Part shown: positions 57,481 through 64,000 of the stretch, piece by piece
Layout of the letters: each line of letters starts with the position of its first letter
Position numbering within the stretch: the first letter of the stretch is position 1
Assembly: GCA_018712915.1 (NCBI GenBank)
Contig: DVGC01000001.1
Location: forward strand, 1-64,000
Direction: 5' to 3'
Origin: Candidatus Copromonas faecavium (nom. illeg.)
GTDB lineage: Bacteria > Bacillota > Clostridia > Lachnospirales > Lachnospiraceae
DNA: 64,000 nt
Translations under genes and position numbers: made by a program
Notes under the pieces: generated by a model
Told to the model about the DNA's origin: nothing
What the model saw: only the letters and a program-made list of their open reading frames with translations
Databases searched by the model: none

Positions 57481-58767
57481 CTATTTATAATAATCGAATT
57501 CCAGACCGTACATCCGGACCGTATCGCCTTCCTGAATACCGGCCTGCTCCAGATCCGCCAGAATACCGGTCTGCTTTAAAAATTTCTGGAAAAAGTCGAA
57601 GCCCTTTTCCGAATCCAGATTGGTATAACCAAGCATTTTTTCAATCCGCGGTCCTTCCACGACAAATGCGCCGTCATCGGCACGCTCCACCGTATAAGGA
57701 AGATTTCTGTCACCGGCATACTCAATCTCAAATTCCTTCTCAAAAATCTTCGGCGTCCGCTCCACTGTCTTTAAAACCTGGAACAGGTAATGGAGAAGCT
57801 CATCGACTCCCTCCCCGCTGACAGCGGAAATGCCGAACACAGGGATTCCCCTGGACTCAAATTCCTCTTTTAATGCCTTTAAGGGATCGGTACCGTCCTC
57901 AAGGTAAAGGGCATCCAGTTTATTGGCTGCAATGGCCTGAGGCAGCTTCAAGAGCTCCGGATTATAGGCAGAGAGCTCATCCATGATTGCATGGACATCG
58001 GCCACCGGATCACGGCCTTCCACCGATGCGGCATCCACCACATGAAGGAGCACCTTGGTCCGCTCGATATGACGAAGGAACTCATGGCCCAGGCCGGCGC
58101 CCTCGGAAGCGCCCTCAATCAGTCCCGGAATATCGGCCATGACAAAGCTGTTTCCGTCGCCCAGGTTTACCACTCCCAGATGGGGGTTCAAGGTGGTGAA
58201 ATGATAATTGGCAATTTTCGGTCTGGCATTGGAAACGCGGGACAAAAGGGTGGATTTTCCAACATTGGGGAAGCCTACCAATCCCACATCTGCCAGCACT
58301 TTCAGCTCCAGCTGAACCCAAAGCTCCTGCCCCGGCTGTCCCGGCTGGGCATATTTAGGCACCTGCATGGTGGCAGTGGCAAAATGCATATTCCCCAGGC
58401 CGCCTTTGCCGCCTTTTAAAATCACTTCCCGCTGATTGTCTCCGGACATGTCCGTAATGACTTTGCCGGACTCGAAATCCTTCACCACCGTGCCCTCCGG
58501 CACCTTGATGATCAGATCCTTGCCGTCCGCACCATGGCAGCGCTTCTTCTTTCCCTCTTCTCCGCTTCCGGCCACATATTTTCTTACATGCCGGAAGTCC
58601 ACCAGCGTATTAAGCCCTTTGTCCACCTGAAAAATAATATCTCCGCCCCGGCCTCCGTCGCCTCCGTCAGGACCGCCGTTGGGAACATAAAGTTCTCTGC
58701 GGAAGCTTACGTGGCCGTTTCCGCCGTCACCGGATTTTATAAACACCTTTGCTCTGTCAGTAAACAC
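57481..58767 (-). CDS. obg: GTPase Obg
   Basis: Essential GTPase of late 50S assembly and stress signalling. 428 residues from the GTG at 58767; the family start (VFTDRAKVFIKSGDGGNG) fixes this, and the track's extension to 58845 lacks support. Glycine-rich N-terminal Obg fold, G domain with GFPNVGKSTLL and NKLDAL, and a C-terminal OCT domain ending EFDYYK, as in Firmicutes. Confidence 0.97.
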   Translation of the reverse strand: MFTDRAKVFIKSGDGGNGHVSFRRELYVPNGGPDGGDGGRGGDIIFQVDKGLNTLVDFRHVRKYVAGSGEEGKKKRCHGADGKDLIIKVPEGTVVKDFESGKVITDMSGDNQREVILKGGKGGLGNMHFATATMQVPKYAQPGQPGQELWVQLELKVLADVGLVGFPNVGKSTLLSRVSNARPKIANYHFTTLNPHLGVVNLGDGNSFVMADIPGLIEGASEGAGLGHEFLRHIERTKVLLHVVDAASVEGRDPVADVHAIMDELSAYNPELLKLPQAIAANKLDALYLEDGTDPLKALKEEFESRGIPVFGISAVSGEGVDELLHYLFQVLKTVERTPKIFEKEFEIEYAGDRNLPYTVERADDGAFVVEGPRIEKMLGYTNLDSEKGFDFFQKFLKQTGILADLEQAGIQEGDTVRMYGLEFDYYK

Positions 58768-58850
58768 AGAATACCTGTCCTTTCCATAAGTGATAAGAAT
58801 TCCATGAATCGTAAAAGAGCCCCATACGTAATGTATGGAGCTCATCTGTC

Positions 58851-59141
58851 TTACTCGTTGATTGCCTTCGGATAAACAGAAACCTGCTTTTTGTCTCTGC
58901 CCTTTCTCTCAAATCTCACAACGCCGTCAACCGTAGCGAACAGTGTATCATCACCGCCGCGGCCAACATTCAGACCCGGATGGATCTTGGTTCCGCGCTG
59001 TCTGTAGAGAATGTTTCCGGCCAGAACAAACTGTCCGTCCGCTCTCTTGGCTCCAAGCCGTTTGGATTCGGAATCTCTGCCGTTCTTGGTAGAGCCCACA
59101 CCTTTCTTATGTGCAAATAACTGAAGGTTCATCTGAAACAT
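58851..59141 (-). CDS. rpmA: 50S ribosomal protein L27 with cleavable N-terminal extension
   Basis: 96 residues from the ATG at 59141 behind GGGAGG. The start [14 protein letters not shown] is the Firmicutes form in which nine residues are removed after Phe9 to expose the peptide-bond-adjacent end; Prp, encoded directly upstream, does this. The rest ([21 protein letters not shown]) is standard L27. Confidence 0.97.
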   Translation of the reverse strand: MFQMNLQLFAHKKGVGSTKNGRDSESKRLGAKRADGQFVLAGNILYRQRGTKIHPGLNVGRGGDDTLFATVDGVVRFERKGRDKKQVSVYPKAINE

Positions 59142-59145
59142 TTGG

Positions 59146-59475
59146 TTACACCTCCCTGTACCGAAAATTGATATATTCTGCTCCATATTCGTCCCGGATG
59201 GTCTGCAGACCAAGTATCAGGGATTTCATCAGAAGCTGTGACTCGGAACTGATTTCGTCAGGAAAAGAGAAGGAAAACTTCCCGCCTTCTTCCCCTGCGC
59301 TTCCCTGAAAGGGATCGTCCGTAAACTGCTCTACGGAATTTGCCATGTTGAGAGCCAGTGCGGAAACAGCAGCACAAACGATATCCTGTCCGTATTCCCC
59401 ATAGCCAGCATGGCCGTCCATCTCGATTCCCCGTATTGTCTTGTCCCTGTCACGCAGGATTGTCACCTGAATCAT
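59146..59475 (-). CDS. prp: Ribosomal-processing cysteine protease Prp
   Basis: 109 residues. The catalytic pair is H22 and C34 in [20 protein letters not shown]. It trims the L27 extension and is required in bacteria with this L27 form. The gene lies between rplU and rpmA, five to six bases from each. Confidence 0.96.
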   Translation of the reverse strand: MIQVTILRDRDKTIRGIEMDGHAGYGEYGQDIVCAAVSALALNMANSVEQFTDDPFQGSAGEEGGKFSFSFPDEISSESQLLMKSLILGLQTIRDEYGAEYINFRYREV

Positions 59476-59480
59476 ATCTG

Positions 59481-59789
59481 CTAAGCGTTAATCTTGTCAA
59501 TCTTTACCTGAGTATAAAGCTGTCTGTGACCGTTTTTCTTGTGATAGCCGGTCTTGCTCTTATACTTGTAAACGATTACCTTCTTGCCCTTGCCAACCTT
59601 CTCCACGGTTGCGGAAACGGTAGCACCCTCAACGGTAGGGCATCCGATTGCAAGCTCGCCGTTGTTTACAGCAAGAACCTGATCAAAGGTAACAACAGAG
59701 CCAACCTCTGCGTCAATCTTCTCGATTCTGATGCTGTCGCCCTCGGCAACCTTGTACTGCTTCCCGCCAGTTGCAATAATCGCGTACAT
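59481..59789 (-). CDS. rplU: 50S ribosomal protein L21
   Basis: 102 residues, start behind [23 protein letters not shown] and the C-terminal [17 protein letters not shown] are diagnostic. First gene of the L21-Prp-L27-Obg operon, with a strong promoter and a hairpin leader. Confidence 0.97.
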   Translation of the reverse strand: MYAIIATGGKQYKVAEGDSIRIEKIDAEVGSVVTFDQVLAVNNGELAIGCPTVEGATVSATVEKVGKGKKVIVYKYKSKTGYHKKNGHRQLYTQVKIDKINA

Positions 59790-59874
59790 ATTGCACCTCC
59801 TATGAACATTACTCGCCAGATATGGTGGTTTCCTCTGAAACGCTTTCAGACCTCTCTGTGCGGCATACTAGAAC
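59790..59874 (-). ncRNA. Candidate L21-type leader RNA
   Basis: The rplU leader (about 80 bases) holds a perfect hairpin TCTGAAA-GCG-TTTCAGA (59850-59834). Firmicutes L21 operons are known to carry a conserved leader thought to mediate feedback by L21. Assignment rests on position and the hairpin only. Confidence 0.5.
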
Positions 59875-59903
59875 ATCATATCAGCTGAAAAAGAAGTTGT
59901 CAA
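59875..59903 (-). promoter_or_regulatory. Strong rplU operon promoter
   Basis: On the minus strand TTGACA, 17 bases, TATGAT. Upstream A-tracts (GCTGAAAAAAGGTGAAAAAC, CTGAGAAAAA) resemble an UP element. Confidence 0.88.
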
Positions 59904-59957
59904 CTGTTTTTCTCAGGTTTTTCACCTTTTTTCAGCCGCTTTTTTCTCAGAACTTTT

Positions 59958-61196
59958 TCAGACGCAGCCATCTCCCGCCTGCATCTTTTCCTTACCTGAC
60001 CCGCTGCCTGTCCGGAGAGCCTCCACCTGCTCATAAAGCGGACGGTTCACCTTCTTTCGTGTCAGCTCTGCCAGGCCCAGGGCCGTCATATCCACGGCCA
60101 CGGCCCGCACCGGATCCTCGTCCAGGAACTTCTGCATGGCCTTCATCAGAGCTTTCTGTTCCTCTTCTGTTTTCATATCAATAAAATCCACCAGAATGAT
60201 GCCGGAAAGATTTCGAAGGCGCATCTGAACAGCAATTTCCTCGGCAGCCTCCAGATTGGTTTTAAAATAGGTTTCCGCCGCAGTTTTCTTTCCTGTGGTC
60301 TTTCCTGTGTTCACGTCAATGACCGTCATGGCCTCTGTCGGCTCAATCACCAGATAACCGCCGGATTTTAACCATACCGTCTTTCCCAGCGCCCGGTTTA
60401 AATTTGTTTCCAGGCTGTAAAGTGCCGCTAACGGATAAGCCTCGTCCTCATATAGACGGACAGGAATCTCACCGGCACCGGCAGTTATAAGCTCGCCGTA
60501 CAGTTCCCGGTTATCGGTTACAATTTCCCACTGACCGTTCTGTCTGAGTCCCCTCACCGCACGCAGGGCGAAACTTTCCGGACGGAACAGGACACTGAAG
60601 CAGACCCGGTGAAGCCCGTCACGGCAGATTTCTTCATACCGGCGCTTCAGGCTTTTCAGTTCTGCCTCAACCAGAGAAAAATCAGCGTCATAGGCATTGG
60701 TTCTAATAATGATTTCCCCGTCTCCCGACACCGTTTTCTCCCACCATTCGCGCACCTGCTTTTTCCAGGAAGGATCCAAAATCTTCCTGGAAAGATTGAT
60801 GGACGGCTGTTTTCCTCCGGCAATGTAAACCGAATACGTTCCGGCCAGAGAAATCCTGGACGTGAGAACCGCATCCTTTGTTTTGACGGCAGAGCGGGAC
60901 ACCTGAACAAGAATCAGGTCGCCTTCCTTCAGGCTTTTGTGCTCCTGTCCGTCCGCATACAGATGCTTCCTGTTTTCTGTCAGGCTGTAATATCCGTTGA
61001 CTCCGGGACGGTATTCCACAAAAGCAGCCTGAATATTTTTTACAATATTCCGAACTCTTCCAATATAAACCGTTCCGATTTCTTCCTCCGCCTGGGAAGG
61101 AAAAAATTCAATCTGGCGAATCCGCCCCCGTTCTGCATAAATGGCAGCCATCCGGCCGCGAAGAGCGGTAAAAATCAATTTATTCAATAGGCTCAC
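59958..61196 (-). CDS. rng: Ribonuclease E/G family protein
   Basis: 412 residues from the GTG at 61196 (GAGG six bases ahead); TTG 61199 is also possible. S1 domain at the front (GTVYIGRVRNIVKNIQAAFVEY), then the RNase H-like catalytic part with TVIDVNTG and LVDFIDM, whose Asp residues bind metal. It lacks the long C-terminal scaffold of RNase E. It is probably RNase G-like and acts on rRNA 5' ends and mRNA. It starts inside the end of the TIGR03936 gene, placing it in that transcript. Confidence 0.93.
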   Translation of the reverse strand: MSLLNKLIFTALRGRMAAIYAERGRIRQIEFFPSQAEEEIGTVYIGRVRNIVKNIQAAFVEYRPGVNGYYSLTENRKHLYADGQEHKSLKEGDLILVQVSRSAVKTKDAVLTSRISLAGTYSVYIAGGKQPSINLSRKILDPSWKKQVREWWEKTVSGDGEIIIRTNAYDADFSLVEAELKSLKRRYEEICRDGLHRVCFSVLFRPESFALRAVRGLRQNGQWEIVTDNRELYGELITAGAGEIPVRLYEDEAYPLAALYSLETNLNRALGKTVWLKSGGYLVIEPTEAMTVIDVNTGKTTGKKTAAETYFKTNLEAAEEIAVQMRLRNLSGIILVDFIDMKTEEEQKALMKAMQKFLDEDPVRAVAVDMTALGLAELTRKKVNRPLYEQVEALRTGSGSGKEKMQAGDGCV

Positions 61197-61914
61197 CAAA
61201 TTCCTCTAATGAAAGAAAACATCTCCCTGCTTCCCCGTTCTCCTCTCCCGCCAGCGCATAAATTTCCTCCCGGTTAATCAGGAATGCAAACAACGGAAAC
61301 TCAAGTCCCAGGGATGCCCCGTAGGCAGACAAAACAAGCTCCGGTTTTACATTGGCCGCGCTTCCGGAAGAAAGCTTCAGGAAACAGCCAGGCTCATCGG
61401 AAAGCTGTCTCCACTCAAAAATATATGGTTTTAAATCCATGGGCTTTTCGCCCTTTTTTGTCTTCTTGATAATTTCCAGGTTCCCGTGCTCAATAAAGGA
61501 TGCCAGGCCGGAAAAAAAGGCTTCCGGAGACATGGGCAGACGGCTTTCATAATCCGGATGAAGCCGAACCGTATAATCGCAGGCCGCAACCAGGGACATG
61601 GCATTGGCCGCATCATCGGGAAGCCGCAGATAGCTTAAAATCTCCACACCCTCCGCCATCACCGCATTTAACCGTTCCTTCATTTCCTGAGAGCTGCCGG
61701 TGGACAGAACCTCAATATCGAGATACTCACCGCTTCCCGTAAGTCCCAGCCCCAGAGGAGAGGCAAAGGACATAATCTGATGAGGCGAAAATCCTTCCGA
61801 ATAGCGAATGTCCACATCCGCCCGGCGCATGGCCTTCTGGAAATAGCGCATCAGGTCCAGATGGCCCACAAATTTCATGGTTCCCTGCTTGGAAAATTTA
61901 ATTCTGATTTTCAA
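61180..61914 (-). CDS. TIGR03936 family (DUF2344) radical SAM-associated protein
   Basis: 244 residues from the TTG at 61914, eight bases behind GGGGGAGG. The family opening LKIRIKFSKQGTMKFVGHLDLMRYFQKAMRRA is unmistakable. It always sits with the TIGR03960 radical SAM protein, sometimes fused to it, so the two form one functional unit of unknown chemistry. In this window it links the radical SAM gene to rng and rplU. Confidence 0.9.
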   Translation of the reverse strand: MKIRIKFSKQGTMKFVGHLDLMRYFQKAMRRADVDIRYSEGFSPHQIMSFASPLGLGLTGSGEYLDIEVLSTGSSQEMKERLNAVMAEGVEILSYLRLPDDAANAMSLVAACDYTVRLHPDYESRLPMSPEAFFSGLASFIEHGNLEIIKKTKKGEKPMDLKPYIFEWRQLSDEPGCFLKLSSGSAANVKPELVLSAYGASLGLEFPLFAFLINREEIYALAGEENGEAGRCFLSLEEFGEPIE

Positions 61915-63763
61915 AACAGACACCTCCCCCAAAGCTTCTTACTCCGCAGCCGGAACACCGCTCCCGGCAGTTGGGCGTTACCGTCCCATTCTTTGCATTC
62001 TGCCATTCTCTCTTTAAAAACTCCTTGGAAACGCCTGTATCGATAAAATCCCAGGGGAAAATTTCATCCAAATCCCGCTCTCTGGTGGTATAGAAATCCA
62101 AATCCACACCGCAGGTTTCAAAGGCCTTCATCCATACCTCATTCTTAAAGGATTCAGACCAGGAATCATAAAGGGCGCCGTTTTTATAAGCTTCCTCAAT
62201 GACAGCAGCCACTTTTCTGTCTCCTCTTGCAAGGACTCCCTCCAGCACAGTCACATCCGCCTCATGCCAGTTGTATTTCAGGCTCTTATGGTTTAACATC
62301 TCCCGCATCTTGTGATTCACCACGCGGGCTTTCTCCAGAAATTCTTCTTTTGTGCACATTCTGGCCCACTGGAAAGGAGTAAACGGCTTCGGAACAAAGA
62401 AGGATGTGCTGGCCACCACCTGGACTTTTCCATTTCGCTGATCCTTTGGAATCTCATAATACGTCTCAGCAATCCGTTCCGATAAAAGTGCAATTCCTTC
62501 CATATCCTCCACAGTCTCTGTGGGAAGGCCCAGCATAAAATAAAGCTTGACCCGGTTCCAACCGCCCCGGAAGGCCTCTGCGGCACCGGTCAGAATCTCC
62601 TCTTCTGTCAGACCTTTGTTGATGACATCCCGGAGCCTCTGGGAACCTGCCTCCGGCGCAAAGGTCAGGCTGCTTTTTTTTACATCCTGAACCTTGCTCA
62701 TCACATCCAGGGAAAACGCATCTATCCTGAGCGACGGCAGGGACACGTTGACGCCCTTGCCATGAAACTCTTCAATTAAAAATGTGACCAGACTTTCCAG
62801 GCTTCTGTAATCACTGGAGCTTAAAGAGCTTAAGGAAATCTCTTCCTGACCGGTATTCTTTAGCATCTGTCTGGCCAGCTCCTTCAGCCGCTCCACGTTC
62901 TTCTCCCGGACCGGCCGGTAAATCATTCCGGCCTGGCAGAACCGGCAGCCACGGATACAGCCACGCATGATCTCAAGGACCACCCGATCCTGAGTCACCT
63001 TCACAAAGGGAACCAGCGGCTTTTCGGGATAAACGGCATCCGTCATCTCCATCACCAGCTGCTTTTTCACCGTTTCCGGCGCCTCCGGGCAGTTGGGCAG
63101 AAAGCTTTTTATGGTCCCGTCCTCATGATACGTCACATCATAAAGAAGCGGCACATAAATTCCAGGAATCTCAGCCGCCTTCTTTAAAAACTCCATCCTG
63201 GAAGCTCCGTTTTCCCTGGAAGCTTTGTACGTATCAAGAAGGTCGAAGTAAACTGTCTCTCCTTCGCCAATATAAAACATGTCAAAAAACGGAGCGATGG
63301 GCTCCGGATTATAGGCACAGGGACCGCCGCCAATGACAATGGGATCCTCCCAGGTTCTTTCGTCCGCATGAAGCGGAATCCCTGACAAATCCAGGATCTG
63401 AAGCACATTGGTATAGCACATCTCATACTGAAGCGTGATCCCCAGGAAATCGAATTCTCTTACCGGGCGCTGGGATTCCAGCGTAAATAAAGGAATTTTT
63501 TTCTCCCTCATGATAGCATCCAGATCGGTCCACGGAGAATACACCCGCTCGCAGGCCACATTCTCCTTCTTATTAAACATATCGTAAAGAATTTGAATCC
63601 CGAGATGGGACATCCCGATGGAATAGGCATCGGGGAAGCACATGGCGAATTTGATGTCAACCTGGTCCCAATCTTTCACAACCTCATTGATTTCACCGCC
63701 GATGTAACAGGCAGGCTGCTGAATGCTCAGCAGAATTTCATCGCTTAATGCAAGTTTTTTCAT
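61898..63763 (-). CDS. TIGR03960 family radical SAM protein (B12-binding-like)
   Basis: 621 residues from the ATG at 63763, nine bases behind AAAGGTG. The N-terminal half resembles a B12-binding fold (FAMCFPDAYSIGMSHLGIQIL); the radical SAM core has CIRGCRFC. A C-terminal Cys-rich tail (CRERCSGCGVRSFGGGVC) may hold a second cluster or metal. Substrate unknown; an RNA or ribosome modification is suggested only by its constant neighbours. It overlaps the partner gene by 17 bases. Confidence 0.92.
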   Translation of the reverse strand: MKKLALSDEILLSIQQPACYIGGEINEVVKDWDQVDIKFAMCFPDAYSIGMSHLGIQILYDMFNKKENVACERVYSPWTDLDAIMREKKIPLFTLESQRPVREFDFLGITLQYEMCYTNVLQILDLSGIPLHADERTWEDPIVIGGGPCAYNPEPIAPFFDMFYIGEGETVYFDLLDTYKASRENGASRMEFLKKAAEIPGIYVPLLYDVTYHEDGTIKSFLPNCPEAPETVKKQLVMEMTDAVYPEKPLVPFVKVTQDRVVLEIMRGCIRGCRFCQAGMIYRPVREKNVERLKELARQMLKNTGQEEISLSSLSSSDYRSLESLVTFLIEEFHGKGVNVSLPSLRIDAFSLDVMSKVQDVKKSSLTFAPEAGSQRLRDVINKGLTEEEILTGAAEAFRGGWNRVKLYFMLGLPTETVEDMEGIALLSERIAETYYEIPKDQRNGKVQVVASTSFFVPKPFTPFQWARMCTKEEFLEKARVVNHKMREMLNHKSLKYNWHEADVTVLEGVLARGDRKVAAVIEEAYKNGALYDSWSESFKNEVWMKAFETCGVDLDFYTTRERDLDEIFPWDFIDTGVSKEFLKREWQNAKNGTVTPNCRERCSGCGVRSFGGGVCFENQN

Positions 63764-63823
63764 AATCTTAAACACCTTTTATTGTACAGTCAGCACAATC
63801 ACTATTTTCTCTTTTTCGCGGCC

Positions 63824-63910
63824 TTTTGAGGCAGTTTCAGGACTGAAATTGCTGTTGATTTTCAGCCCATTTTTATCGTTTTTTCTGTTTCGGCGACAGC
63901 TGCCTCAAAA
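63824..63910. repeat. Long inverted repeat with three internal hairpins at the right edge
   Basis: TTTTGAGGCAG (63824-63834) is perfectly repeated inverted as CTGCCTCAAAA (63900-63910). Inside are TTTCAG/CTGAAA, GCTG/CAGC (63851-63866) and CTGT/ACAG (63885-63899). No reading frame is convincing here. It could be a MITE-like repeat, a structured RNA or a leader of the minus-strand radical SAM gene. Confidence 0.6.
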
Positions 63911-64000
63911 ACCTGATTTTTGATACTAAATGGGGAAAACAGAACGAATCAGCATAATTATGCAGATATAAATTCGTAATCTTCGTCTGTAAGCGGGACA

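Noticed and set aside
1-64000. Defence island, CRISPR array, prophage or transposon
   Set aside because: No spaced short repeats, nuclease/helicase defence genes, phage structural genes or transposases were seen on either strand.

Overview
The window looks like chromosome from a spore-forming Clostridia species, most likely Lachnospiraceae (old Clostridium cluster XIVa). Evidence: spoIVA, yqfC and yqfD; Firmicutes gene orders (mreCD-PBP2-minCDE-rodA, ylmE-sepF-ylmH, rplU-prp-rpmA-obg-yhbY-nadD-yqeK-rsfS, lexA/yneA); an L27 that needs Prp processing; AGGAGG ribosome sites; and roughly balanced base composition by eye. I see no rRNA, tRNA, CRISPR, prophage or insertion sequence. Nearly all of it is core genome, with 61 protein genes supported. 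I found no new multi-gene system. The unusual material is regulatory sequence and gene-end architecture.

Layout, plus strand. 1-5.1 kb: spoIVA, a beta-CASP nuclease, rnhA behind a duplicated start, and a secreted LprI-domain protein with its own terminator. 5.2-8.5 kb: alaS behind a structured leader, then rpsU with its own promoter and terminator. 8.5-14.8 kb: yqfC, yqfD, phoH, ybeY, a DUF3048 lipoprotein, a lipid/oligosaccharide flippase and a small BofC-like protein, mostly overlapping end to end. 14.8-21.3 kb: a hairpin-rich intergenic stretch, two flavoproteins, proB, ynzC, 5-formyl-THF cyclo-ligase, proA. 21.3-31.6 kb: miaB, an L,D-transpeptidase, mutS, mutL, miaA and a YnbB-like PLP enzyme. 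31.6-41.4 kb: cell-shape and division genes from a DUF4321 protein and radC through mreC, mreD, PBP2, minC, minDE, rodA, mgsA and a D,D-carboxypeptidase. 41.4-49.1 kb: a lone P-loop protein, then an adaptor-like membrane protein with ylmE, sepF and ylmH, then aroB, lspA, rluD and a cytidylate-kinase-like protein. 49.1-54 kb: a secreted NlpC/P60 hydrolase, ttcA-like and a Xer-like recombinase.

At 54.3-54.5 kb a divergent SOS region separates yneA (minus) from lexA (plus). It carries three LexA boxes and a perfect consensus promoter for yneA. The remainder is minus strand: rplU-prp-rpmA-obg-yhbY-nadD-yqeK-rsfS from a strong promoter behind rplU, preceded by RNase E/G and the TIGR03936/TIGR03960 radical SAM pair. 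The right edge holds a long inverted repeat with internal hairpins.

The genes fit growth and envelope housekeeping: elongation and division, peptidoglycan remodelling, DNA mismatch repair and SOS, ribosome and tRNA maturation, proline and folate metabolism, and sporulation. Start sites were moved from the ORF track wherever a Shine-Dalgarno sequence or family length called for it; each case is noted. Promoters, terminators and hairpins were found by eye and have not been tested computationally.
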